A DNA stretch of 16,176 bases from JAVBPP01 sp031549535. Lineage in GTDB: Bacteria; Bacillota; Clostridia; Oscillospirales; Acutalibacteraceae. The translations under genes and the position numbers were made by a program. The notes under the pieces were generated by a model, which did not search any database, was not told where the DNA came from, and saw only the letters and a program-made list of their open reading frames with translations. This document shows positions 6,312 through 13,659 of this stretch, in pieces (the first letter of the stretch is position 1; each line of letters opens with the position of its first letter). The stretch lies in contig JAVBPP010000012.1 in NCBI GenBank assembly GCA_031549535.1, positions 1-16,176 on the forward strand. Reading direction: 5' to 3'.

Positions 6312-8927
6312 CTATAAGGTTTGCGCCTCTTTCACAAATTCATATAACTGCCCCATCGCTTCAATCGGCGTGAGGGTGTTGACATCCAGCGCTTTCAGCT
6401 TTGCCAACAGCGCGGACTGTGCGCTGCCCGTAAGCGACAGCTGGCTTTCGTCTTCCTGCACGGCCGCGGCCATAGGCTTTCCCGCAAAGCCGGTTTCCAA
6501 ATCCTCCAGTTCCTTGAGCACGATTTTTGCCCGTGCCACCACAGCGTCCGGCACACCCGCCAGCTTTGCGACCTCAATGCCGTAGCTGCCATCTGCCCCG
6601 CCGCGTACGATACGCCGCAGAAAGGTAATGTCGTCCCCGCGTTTTTTCACGGAGATGTTGTAGTTCTTCGCCCCCGGGAGCCTGCCCTCCAGCTCCGTCA
6701 GTTCATGATAGTGCGTGGCAAACAGGGTTTTTGCGCCCAGGCGTTTCTTATCCGCCGCATATTCCAAAACCGCGCGGGCGATGCTCATGCCGTCAAAGGT
6801 GGAGGTACCCCTGCCGATTTCGTCAAAAATCAACAGGCTGCGGCTTGTGGCGTTTTGCAGGATGGAGGCGACCTCACTCATCTCCACCATAAAGGTGGAT
6901 TGGCCTGCGGCCAAATCGTCCGATGCACCGATTCTCGTATAAATGCCGTCCACTACACCGATTTCCGCATGCTCCGCCGGAACAAAGCTGCCCATTTGCG
7001 CCATGAGAACAATCAGGGCGACCTGGCGCATATAGGTGGATTTTCCCGCCATGTTCGGCCCCGTGATGATGGCACAGCAATTTTCTCCGTCGTCCAGCAC
7101 CGTGTCGTTTGGCACAAAAGGAGAGCTGCCGAGCATTTTTTCCACTACGGGGTGGCGCCCCTCACGAATGGTGATCCCCGCGTCCGGGCGCATATCCGGA
7201 CAGACGAAGCGGTTTTCCGCCGCAACAGCGGCCAGCGAGCACAGCACATCAATCTGCGCAACAGCGCCCGCCGTGCGCTGGATACGGCCGACCTCAGAGG
7301 CCACCCGCTTACGGATTTCATCAAAAATTTCAAACTCCAGCCGCACAATGCGCTCCTGCGCGCCCAGCACCTTGGCCTCCAGCTCCTTGAGCTCCTGCGT
7401 GATATAGCGTTCGCAGTTGGCAAGGGTTTGTTTGCGGATATAATCCTCCGGCACAAGCTCCTTATATCCGTTGGAAATTTCTATGTAGTAACCGAACACG
7501 CGGTTATAGCCGATTTTTAATTTTTTGATGCCCGTGCGCTCCTGCTCCCGCTGCTGCACCTGGGCAATGAAGCCCCTGCAATTGTTGACGATGCCACGCA
7601 GCTCATCCAGTTCCGGGTGAAACCCGTCCCGCACCATGCCGCCCTCCCGCACGGAAAACGGCGGCTCTTCGCAGATAGCGTCCTCAATCAGGCGCTGTAA
7701 ATCCGTCAGGGGATCCAACGCCTGCCTTGTTTTTTGCAGCAGTGCACTCTCAAACGGGGCAAGCAGCTCCAGCAGCCGGGGGAGCCAGGAAGCGGACTGC
7801 GCCAGGCCTTTCAACTCCCGGGCATTCGCCGTTCCATACACCGCGCGGGCGGCAAGGCGCTCCAAATCCTGCATGTTATCAAGCACCAAGGCAATATCCT
7901 TGCTGACCGACACCCGCGCAATCAACTCGGCAACGGCGTTATGGCGCTTCACAATGGCTGCCAGTTGCACAAGCGGCTGTTCCAGCCAGCCGCGCAACAG
8001 GCGCTTGCCCATAGCGCTGCGGGTCTTATCCAGCACCCAGAGCAGGCTGCCGCGTTTTTCGCGCGCGCGCATGGTCTGTGTAATTTCCAGATTGCGCAGG
8101 GTATTCACATCCAAACGCATAAAACTCGCGTCGCTGTAAAATTCCAGTTCGCGCACTGTATCCGGGCTGGCCTTTTGCACCTCTTCCAGATAGCGCAAAA
8201 CCGCGCCCAGCGCGCGCACTGCCGTGCCTGCGCCTGCGCGGTCAACTTCCTCAAGCGCCGCCTGGCTGAATTGCTTGCGCACACGCTCCTCGCAGTCGGC
8301 CGGGGCAAAATAATCCTCCGGCAGCTCCTGCGCAATTACGGTCATTCGTGTTGTTAAAAACGCCGCCGCTTTTTTCATCGCGCTAAATTCGGCGTGATAC
8401 AAAAGCTCCGTGGGCATATACCTGCCCAGTTCGTTAATCAATTGCTCCTGCGCCTTTGCGCCGGAGAGCTGCGCCGCGTATACGCTGCCGGTGGAAACAT
8501 CCGCAAAGCAAACGCCGACACTGCCCTCTTTGCTGAAGACACAGGCCAGATAATTATTTTTCCCCTCATCCAGCATCGTGCTTTCAATCACCGTGCCGGG
8601 GGTTAACACGCGGGTCACCTCCCGCTTGACCAAGCCTTTCGCCAGGGCGGGGTCCTCTGTCTGCTCACAGATGGCGACCTTGTGCCCCTTTGCGACCAGA
8701 CGGGCAATGTAACCGTCCGCACTGTGGTAGGGCACGCCGCACATCGGCGCGCGTTCCTCCTGCCCACAGTCCCGCCCGGTTAACACCAGGTCCAACTCGG
8801 CGGAAACGAGCACCGCATCGTCAAAAAACATTTCATAGAAGTCGCCCAAGCGGAACAGCAGTATCGTATCCGGATACTGCTGCTTGACTTCAAAATATTG
8901 TTTCATCATGGGGGTGAGCTCCGCCAT
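6312..8927 (-). CDS. mutS: DNA mismatch repair protein MutS
   Basis: This 871-residue MutS detects mismatches and small loops as a dimer and signals to MutL. The mismatch-reading loop G-D-F-Y-E-M-F is at residues 28-34, with Phe30 and Glu32 in the F-x-E positions. The connector, lever and clamp regions follow, then the ABC ATPase with Walker A G-P-N-M-A-G-K-S-T at 623-631, the D-D-L-A-A-G-Q-S-T-F signature, Walker B L-L-I-F-D-E-I-G-R-G-T, and the A-T-H-Y-H-E-L switch. Length matches the usual 850-880. The C-terminus (after about residue 795) is less conserved and ends in a helical segment. GGAG lies 8 bases before the ATG. mutL follows by 12 bases; the GNAT gene is 18 bases upstream. Confidence 0.98.
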   Translation of the reverse strand: MAELTPMMKQYFEVKQQYPDTILLFRLGDFYEMFFDDAVLVSAELDLVLTGRDCGQEERAPMCGVPYHSADGYIARLVAKGHKVAICEQTEDPALAKGLVKREVTRVLTPGTVIESTMLDEGKNNYLACVFSKEGSVGVCFADVSTGSVYAAQLSGAKAQEQLINELGRYMPTELLYHAEFSAMKKAAAFLTTRMTVIAQELPEDYFAPADCEERVRKQFSQAALEEVDRAGAGTAVRALGAVLRYLEEVQKASPDTVRELEFYSDASFMRLDVNTLRNLEITQTMRAREKRGSLLWVLDKTRSAMGKRLLRGWLEQPLVQLAAIVKRHNAVAELIARVSVSKDIALVLDNMQDLERLAARAVYGTANARELKGLAQSASWLPRLLELLAPFESALLQKTRQALDPLTDLQRLIEDAICEEPPFSVREGGMVRDGFHPELDELRGIVNNCRGFIAQVQQREQERTGIKKLKIGYNRVFGYYIEISNGYKELVPEDYIRKQTLANCERYITQELKELEAKVLGAQERIVRLEFEIFDEIRKRVASEVGRIQRTAGAVAQIDVLCSLAAVAAENRFVCPDMRPDAGITIREGRHPVVEKMLGSSPFVPNDTVLDDGENCCAIITGPNMAGKSTYMRQVALIVLMAQMGSFVPAEHAEIGVVDGIYTRIGASDDLAAGQSTFMVEMSEVASILQNATSRSLLIFDEIGRGTSTFDGMSIARAVLEYAADKKRLGAKTLFATHYHELTELEGRLPGAKNYNISVKKRGDDITFLRRIVRGGADGSYGIEVAKLAGVPDAVVARAKIVLKELEDLETGFAGKPMAAAVQEDESQLSLTGSAQSALLAKLKALDVNTLTPIEAMGQLYEFVKEAQTL

Positions 8928-8945
8928 TGTTTCGGCTCCGTTTTC

Positions 8946-9389
8946 TTAGATTTTCAAGGAATAAATACAATACGCTTCTATTCCTTCATGGTAGAAGAAG
9001 CAGTCTTTTGGTATGGAAGCGATTTCCTTCCTCACCGCGCCAAGCTTTTCAATTATTGTGATTGAGGCGATATTGGACTGTTTGCAGGTAATATATAACG
9101 ATGACATTCCGTGCGCCTTTGCCACCTGTATCACCAACTTTGCCGCATAGTATGAAAAATGATTTCCTCTATATGCTTCTATTATTTCATATCCAATGTG
9201 TCCATCGTAATACGAATGATAGTTTTCTCCGATTTTGATACTTATTTTCCCGACAAAAACATCCTCGGCATTGTAAATATCAAAATAATAAAAAGGCAAA
9301 CATGCATGATCCCCATCGTACTTTTCGACCAAACGTAATGTAACCTTTTCATTCGACAAACAGTCAAAGCCATCTAAGAATTGAAACAT
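8946..9389 (-). CDS. GNAT-family N-acetyltransferase, AT-rich
   Basis: This is a 147-residue GNAT-fold acetyltransferase, predicted to move an acetyl group from acetyl-CoA to an amine; the substrate is unknown. The acetyl-CoA-binding region is around residues 66-92 (G-Y-E-I-I-E-A-Y-R-G-N-H-F-S-Y-Y-A), where the usual second glycine of R/Q-x-x-G-x-G/A is His77, and the C-terminal half has the typical S-N-x-A-S-I-x-I-I-E-K-L-G-A helix. The ATG at 9389 is chosen because any longer in-frame start (to 9479) would run across the Cys-rich end of the upstream YlbF-like gene and encode an implausible polyalanine stretch. The ribosome binding site is weak (AGGACGG). Hand-counted GC over 8941-9360 is about 37%, against about 55-57% in sampled stretches of the neighbours, suggesting late acquisition. 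It lies 22 bases after the YlbF-like gene and 18 before mutS. Confidence 0.85.
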   Translation of the reverse strand: MFQFLDGFDCLSNEKVTLRLVEKYDGDHACLPFYYFDIYNAEDVFVGKISIKIGENYHSYYDGHIGYEIIEAYRGNHFSYYAAKLVIQVAKAHGMSSLYITCKQSNIASITIIEKLGAVRKEIASIPKDCFFYHEGIEAYCIYSLKI

Positions 9390-9411
9390 AACATGATTAC
9401 CGTCCTGCCGC

Positions 9412-9828
9412 CTAATGATGGCAGCCGCCGCCGCAGCTGCCGCAGTCGCAGCCGCAGTCCTCCTGCTGCTCCGGCTCACAGGTTGCGGGATCCTCCCCGC
9501 GCACGCACAGGGTCAAAATTTCTGTGATATAGCGCATCAAATCGTCCATTTCCTCACGCGCTTCTTCATAGGCTTGCATATTGGGGTTGGCCATAACCTT
9601 GGTGTAAAGCTCATTGAACTCGCGGTCATAGGCATCGAGCTTCTGCTCGTTTTTATCCTCTTTACTCGCCTCGTGCTGATAAGACATGTGCACCATTTGG
9701 ATGCGCTGCATCAGCTCGTTGAGCGGGGCATCCCCCTCGTTCGCCTGCTGCACCTTTTGGAATTTCAGATATCTCTCATCCTGTTGAATCGCCGCGCCGA
9801 GCTGTCTTGTGAGTGCAATTAAATCCAT
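9412..9828 (-). CDS. YlbF/YmcA (RicF/RicA) family protein with Cys-rich tail
   Basis: This 138-residue protein is mostly helical and charged (residues 1-105) and resembles the YlbF/YmcA family, whose Bacillus members RicA and RicF act with RicT (YaaT) in an iron-sulfur-containing complex that affects RNase Y-dependent mRNA processing, biofilm formation, competence and sporulation. Its position immediately upstream of the mutS region (only a GNAT gene intervenes) matches ymcA/ricA in Bacillus, where ymcA-cotE-mutS-mutL occurs. The C-terminus is striking: Cys108, Cys117, then Cys125, 127, 129, 132 and 136 within a Gly-rich stretch ending in two histidines. This is a plausible Fe-S or other metal site, by inference. 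AAAGGT precedes the ATG by about 9 bases; icd ends 19 bases upstream. Assignment to RicA rather than RicF rests on synteny only. Confidence 0.85.
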   Translation of the reverse strand: MDLIALTRQLGAAIQQDERYLKFQKVQQANEGDAPLNELMQRIQMVHMSYQHEASKEDKNEQKLDAYDREFNELYTKVMANPNMQAYEEAREEMDDLMRYITEILTLCVRGEDPATCEPEQQEDCGCDCGSCGGGCHH

Positions 9829-9847
9829 GTTGTTTGTTACCTTTCTA

Positions 9848-11011
9848 TTATAACTTTTGAATGGTTTCCATTACGTAATCGCCGAACGCGCCGCAGGTAC
9901 AGCCACTGCTTCTGCCTGTTACAACCAGCTTTTTTTCTTCAAACATGCAGATATCCAGCGCACGCTCCAGCTTATTCGCCAGGGCCTGCTTGCCGATGTG
10001 CGAAAGCAGCATCACACCCGCGCGGAGCATGGAACCGGGATTGGCATATTGCTCGCGCCCCTCCTGCACCATGCGCAGGCCCGAGCCGTGGATGGCTTCA
10101 AACATGGCATAGCGCTTGCCGATGTTCGCGCTGCCGGCTGTGCCCACGCCGCCCTGGAACTCCGCCGCCTCATCTGTAATGATATCGCCGTAGAGGTTCG
10201 GCAAAACGAAAACCTTAAAGTCGCGGCGGCGCTGTTCATCTATCAGTTTTGCCGTTAAAATGTCAATATACCACTCATCCGTCGTAATTTCGGGATATTC
10301 CTCCCCAATTTTTTTGGAGAGGCTGAGAAATTTGCCGTCTGTGGTTTTGATGACGTTCGCCTTGTTGACGATAGTCACCCTGTCTTTTTTATTGTTTTTC
10401 GCGTATTCATAGGCCAGGCGCGCGATGCGGTTTGTGCCCTCGGTGGTGGTGACGACAAAGTCCATGGCGAGCGCATCCGTCACATGCACACCCTTGGAGC
10501 CGACAGCATAAGCGCCCTCGGTGTTCTCGCGGAAAAAGGTCCAGTCTATCCCCTGCTCCGGCACCTTAACCGGGCGGACATTCGCGAACAAATCCAGCGC
10601 TTTGCGCATGGCGACATTGGCGCTTTCGATATTCGGCCAGCCGTCGCCCTGCTGCGGCGTGGTTGTGGGACCCTTCAAGATGACGTGGCAGGCCTTCAGT
10701 TCCTCAAGCACATCGTCCGGAATCGCCTTGCCGACCGCCGCACGGTTTTCTATGGTCAAGCCGTCAATGACGCGGAACTCCACCTTGCCCGCCGCCACTT
10801 CCTCGGCGAGCAGGTGTTCCAGAACACGCCCGGCCTCTTTTGTGATCACAGGGCCGATGCCGTCCCCGCCGCACACGCCGATTATCAGCTTAGGCAGCGC
10901 GGTAAAATCCACAAAATCACCCTGGGCACTGATGCGCTCCGCACGCTCATTTTGTTCCTTTATCAGCGCTTCAAAATGGGTTAGCGCGGCCTGCAATTGC
11001 TCATGTGTCAT
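9848..11011 (-). CDS. icd: Isocitrate dehydrogenase (isocitrate/isopropylmalate dehydrogenase family)
   Basis: This 387-residue beta-decarboxylating dehydrogenase most likely converts isocitrate to 2-oxoglutarate, the carbon skeleton for glutamate. The core starts near residue 41 (L-I-I-G-V-C-G-G-D-G-I-G-P) after a 40-residue N-terminal segment. The substrate helix E-S-A-N-V-A-M-R at 129-136 has the Ser and Asn of isocitrate-type enzymes rather than the leucine-rich isopropylmalate pattern. R-E-N-T-E-G-A-Y is at 161-168, with Lys218 and the metal aspartates Asp276 and Asp280 in the expected motifs. The cofactor loop (309-326, H-G-S-G-L-R-M-V then A-N-P-G-S) is longer and unlike the usual H-G-S-A-P-D-I-A-G-x-x-x-A-N-P, so NAD versus NADP preference cannot be read confidently. 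The C-terminus has a C-T-C pair (371, 373). It begins 15 bases after aconitase with AAGGAGAGAG upstream. Confidence 0.9.
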   Translation of the reverse strand: MTHEQLQAALTHFEALIKEQNERAERISAQGDFVDFTALPKLIIGVCGGDGIGPVITKEAGRVLEHLLAEEVAAGKVEFRVIDGLTIENRAAVGKAIPDDVLEELKACHVILKGPTTTPQQGDGWPNIESANVAMRKALDLFANVRPVKVPEQGIDWTFFRENTEGAYAVGSKGVHVTDALAMDFVVTTTEGTNRIARLAYEYAKNNKKDRVTIVNKANVIKTTDGKFLSLSKKIGEEYPEITTDEWYIDILTAKLIDEQRRRDFKVFVLPNLYGDIITDEAAEFQGGVGTAGSANIGKRYAMFEAIHGSGLRMVQEGREQYANPGSMLRAGVMLLSHIGKQALANKLERALDICMFEEKKLVVTGRSSGCTCGAFGDYVMETIQKL

Positions 11012-11026
11012 GTATATTCTCTCTCC

Positions 11027-13297
11027 TTATTTATTCATATCCTCTTTATAGGAATTCATCAAACAGCCAGCCAAAATAATGTTACGCTCGTTTTCCGTCA
11101 GCTCGCCGACGGTAAAGCTGATTTCGCGCGAAGTATCGTTATGATACAGCTTTGCGTGAATCACCTGCGCAGCGCTGTGGATGGCACCGCGGATTCCGGG
11201 AAAGTACAGGTAATCCCCCACGGCGAAGGCGGCAGCATCTTCCTGCGTTAACAGCGGAAGCATGCCCCAGTTAATCAAGTTGCTGCGGTAGCGCTTTGTG
11301 GCGTATTCATTTGCGATATTCGCCCAGCCACCCAGCACCTTTTGGCAAGAGGCCGCCTGCTCACGCGCAGAGCCGTCACCCGGCTTTTTGGCAAAAATCA
11401 CACTGCCTATGCCCGTATTCTTCCCGCTGATTCCGGGAACAGGGTACATCATTTCCATCGCGGCGTCCTGCAGTGTTCCGGCGACGCGCTGCTGCTCCAG
11501 CTTGCGCACCTGCTGGCTCCTGCCCACATACTCCGGGTCCTTGCGCGAGAGAGTATATTGGGAAAGCAGCTCCGGGTTGGAGCGGTAGGAGGAGGTTTCG
11601 CCCGAGGGAATGAGCTCATCCGTCGTTGTGACCGGGTCGTCAATCACACTGCAAACTTTCAAAATCAGGTTTTCCGGTAGGGCGGAAAATGCGGGCCAAT
11701 CCACAATATTGGGGCCAAACTGCAGCTCCGTAGCCTCATCTGCCTTGCCAAAGCCTTGGTAGACGCGGGCTTTATAATAGCTGTCATTGTAGCTGTATGC
11801 CGGCGTTGTCGCGCTGAAATCCAACTCCGTTGCCGCTGTGAGAACGCCGTGGTTGGCCGCCGTTGCGGCAATGGAACGCGCATCCATCAGCGCCACGGAG
11901 GCTATCTGCCCGCTGCGCGGCTTCGCCCCCTCGCGGCTGGGGAAGTTCCGCGTGGTATGGCGGATGCTCAGCGCGTTGTTGGAGGGTACATCCCCCGCGC
12001 CAAAGCAGGGGCCGCAGAAAGCGGTTTTGATGACCGCCCCCGCGTTAATCAAATTCAGCAGCCTGCCGTTTTCCATCAGCGCCGCTTGAATCGGCTGGCT
12101 TGCGGGGTACACGCTCAAGCTGAACGCGCCGTCCCCCACGCTGCGCCCGCCCAGGATATCCGCCGCTTCACAAATATTCTCATAGGTACCGCCCGCGCAA
12201 CCCGCGATGATGCCTTGCGTCACACGCAGCCTGCCGTTTGTAATTTTATCGGTTAAGCTAAAGTGTTCACTGCCCTCAATCTGTTCCGCCGCCTGTTTTT
12301 CCACCCCGCGCAGGATATCCCCCGGATTCTCATTCAACGCGTCAATGGTGTAAACATTGCTCGGGTGGAAGGGCAGGGCTATCATGGGCTTGATTGCAGA
12401 CAGGTTGACCACAAGCGCCTTATCATAGCAGCAAATCTCCGCGGGCTGCAACTTTTTATAGGCATCCGGGCGGCGGTGAATCTGAAAATATTCCTGTGTT
12501 TTTTCATCGGTGACCCAGATGGAGGAAAGGCAGGTGGTCTCTGTGGTCATCACGTCAATGCCGATACGGTATTCCATGCTTAAATTGGAAACGCCTTCGC
12601 CGACAAATTCCAACACGGCGTTCTTCACAAATCCGTCCGCGAAGGTTGCGCCGATGATGGCAAGCGCCACGTCCTGCGGGCCGACACCCGGCGCAGGGCT
12701 GCCCTCCAGCACAACGGCGATAACCGGCGGCGCAGGAATATCATAGGTCTTGCACAGCAGCTGTTTCACAAGCTCCGGCCCGCCCTCGCCCACGCTCAAG
12801 GTGCCCAACGCTCCGTAGCGGGTGTGGCTGTCGCTACCCAAAATCATCCCGCCGCAGAAGGCATGTTCCTCGCGCATGTATTGATGAATCACCGCGCCGT
12901 GCGCCGGAACATAGATGCCGCCGTATTTCTGCGCGGCAGAAAGCCCGAACAGGTGGTCATCTTCATTGATGGTTCCGCCGACCGCGCACAGGCTGTTGTG
13001 GCAGTTGGTGAGCACATATGGAATCGGAAATGTCTCAAGGCCGCTCGCCCGGGCGGTTTGAATAATGCCGACATAGGTAATGTCATGGGACGCCAGAGCG
13101 TCAAAACGCAGGCAAAGCGCCTCTTCGCTGCCGCTTTGATTGTGGGCAGCGAGTATTCCCTGCGCCATGCTGCCCGCCTTCGCCTGGGCCGTATTCATGC
13201 CCTTGCTCTGCAGCAAAGCGGCCGCCTCCTGCGAATCCGCAGCGAACATACGCCTGCCGTTTTCAAGAATTACCGCTTGATCGAATCGCGTAATCAT
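11027..13297 (-). CDS. acn: Aconitate hydratase
   Basis: This 756-residue aconitase isomerises citrate to isocitrate through cis-aconitate using a [4Fe-4S] cluster. The predicted cluster ligands are Cys367 (A-G-C-A-G-G) and Cys428/Cys431 (C-G-P-C), spaced as in characterised aconitases. The N-terminal half has S-H-D-I-T and G-S-D-S-H-T-R motifs. The C-terminal swivel domain has G-S-A-R-E-Q-A-A starting at about residue 642, holding the conserved catalytic Ser (643) and Arg (645), then N-L-I-N-W-G-M-L-P-L. It is closer to the roughly 750-residue putative-hydratase form common in anaerobes than to the 890-900 residue AcnA. GGAGGAG lies upstream of the ATG and a consensus promoter just beyond. 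It is the first gene of the minus-strand block; icd follows by 15 bases, making an acn-icd pair for 2-oxoglutarate supply. Confidence 0.95.
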   Translation of the reverse strand: MITRFDQAVILENGRRMFAADSQEAAALLQSKGMNTAQAKAGSMAQGILAAHNQSGSEEALCLRFDALASHDITYVGIIQTARASGLETFPIPYVLTNCHNSLCAVGGTINEDDHLFGLSAAQKYGGIYVPAHGAVIHQYMREEHAFCGGMILGSDSHTRYGALGTLSVGEGGPELVKQLLCKTYDIPAPPVIAVVLEGSPAPGVGPQDVALAIIGATFADGFVKNAVLEFVGEGVSNLSMEYRIGIDVMTTETTCLSSIWVTDEKTQEYFQIHRRPDAYKKLQPAEICCYDKALVVNLSAIKPMIALPFHPSNVYTIDALNENPGDILRGVEKQAAEQIEGSEHFSLTDKITNGRLRVTQGIIAGCAGGTYENICEAADILGGRSVGDGAFSLSVYPASQPIQAALMENGRLLNLINAGAVIKTAFCGPCFGAGDVPSNNALSIRHTTRNFPSREGAKPRSGQIASVALMDARSIAATAANHGVLTAATELDFSATTPAYSYNDSYYKARVYQGFGKADEATELQFGPNIVDWPAFSALPENLILKVCSVIDDPVTTTDELIPSGETSSYRSNPELLSQYTLSRKDPEYVGRSQQVRKLEQQRVAGTLQDAAMEMMYPVPGISGKNTGIGSVIFAKKPGDGSAREQAASCQKVLGGWANIANEYATKRYRSNLINWGMLPLLTQEDAAAFAVGDYLYFPGIRGAIHSAAQVIHAKLYHNDTSREISFTVGELTENERNIILAGCLMNSYKEDMNK

Positions 13298-13312
13298 AGT
13301 CTCCTCCAGTAT

Positions 13313-13323
13313 CGTTTATAACG
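13313..13323. promoter_or_regulatory. Small palindrome at the predicted acn transcription start
   Basis: CGTT-TAT-AACG is a perfect 4+3+4 palindrome overlapping the predicted +1 of acn. It could be an operator half or full site, but it is short and a chance palindrome in AT-rich sequence is quite possible. Confidence 0.35.
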
Positions 13324-13328
13324 TTTCA

Positions 13329-13357
13329 ATTGTATGTTTTTTGCCGTCTTTTGTCAA
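13329..13357 (-). promoter_or_regulatory. Sigma-A-type promoter for acn and possibly the whole minus-strand block
   Basis: On the minus strand a perfect -35 TTGACA (13357-13352) and a near-perfect -10 TACAAT (13334-13329) are separated by exactly 17 bases. The predicted start is near 13322, leaving a leader of about 25 bases with the GGAGGAG site before the acn ATG. No other hexamer pair this good was noticed upstream of the block. Confidence 0.85.
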
Positions 13358-13464
13358 GGCGAAATGCTTTCTATGGTGGTAAGATTGGAGGCGGGCACAA
13401 AATATTTGATTTTTAAGCGTATTTTTCGGTTATTGGGAGCAAAACGGATTTGTTAACATGTATT

Positions 13465-13500
13465 ACAAACAAACCGAACCGTGCTGTTTGGTTTGTTTGT
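13465..13500. repeat. 15-bp inverted repeat with 6-base loop
   Basis: The left arm ACAAACAAACCGAAC (13465-13479) pairs with the right arm GTTTGGTTTGTTTGT (13486-13500) with one mismatch, around the loop CGTGCT. On the plus strand it is followed by TTTATACT, not a solid T-tract; on the minus strand by AATACATG. It may be an operator, a leader hairpin for tepA, or a weak terminator. It lies about 110 bases upstream of the acn promoter and 160 bases upstream of the tepA start. Confidence 0.8.
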
Positions 13501-13540
13501 TTTATACTGCTCATTTTTTACACATTTCTTTGTTTTCCGC

Positions 13541-13570
13541 TTGCTTAATCTCCGTGAAATATGGTAAACT
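13541..13570 (+). promoter_or_regulatory. Weak candidate promoter for the tepA block
   Basis: TTGCTT (13541-13546) and TAAACT (13565-13570) are separated by 18 bases, about 90 bases upstream of tepA. Both hexamers are imperfect. It is the best sigma-A-like pair I found by eye in this stretch, but a sporulation sigma factor could be used instead. Confidence 0.35.
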
Positions 13571-13641
13571 GTTTTGTAATTCCAATGGTTCTGTATATTG
13601 ATTTTGTATTGTGGCAATACTCCTTGCAATAACAATCCCAT

Positions 13642-13647
13642 AAGGAG
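13642..13647 (+). promoter_or_regulatory. Ribosome binding site deciding the tepA start
   Basis: AAGGAG is immediately followed by ATG 13648, leaving no spacing, while ATG 13660 is 12 bases away. The second start is more likely, and removes only MYKF from the protein. Confidence 0.6.
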
Positions 13648-13659
13648 ATGTATAAGTTC

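Larger units (their letters stand above)
13298..13659 (+). other. Divergent intergenic region between acn and tepA
   Basis: This 362-base AT-rich region separates the minus-strand block from the plus-strand block. It contains the acn promoter, a small palindrome at its predicted start, a 15-bp inverted repeat, a weak candidate promoter for tepA, and the tepA ribosome binding site. I see no tRNA, riboswitch or convincing small gene in it. A 73-codon minus-strand open frame (13453-13674) has no plausible ribosome binding site or recognisable motif. Confidence 0.8.

Noticed and set aside
6705..7520. 271-codon plus-strand open frame opposite mutS
   Set aside because: It is the antisense of the conserved mutS ATPase region and has unnatural residue composition.
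9390..9479. In-frame N-terminal extension of the GNAT protein with a polyalanine stretch
   Set aside because: It is the Gly/Cys tail of the YlbF-like gene read in another frame; the GNAT fold starts properly at ATG 9389.
9847..9852. Perfect TATAAT on the minus strand at the end of icd, as an internal promoter for the YlbF-like gene
   Set aside because: No acceptable -35 hexamer at 16-18 bases upstream (GTAATG, CGTAAT, ACGTAA); it also forms part of the icd stop region.
13465..13500. The inverted repeat as an ordinary intrinsic terminator
   Set aside because: No gene ends next to it on either strand and the following T-run is short and interrupted.
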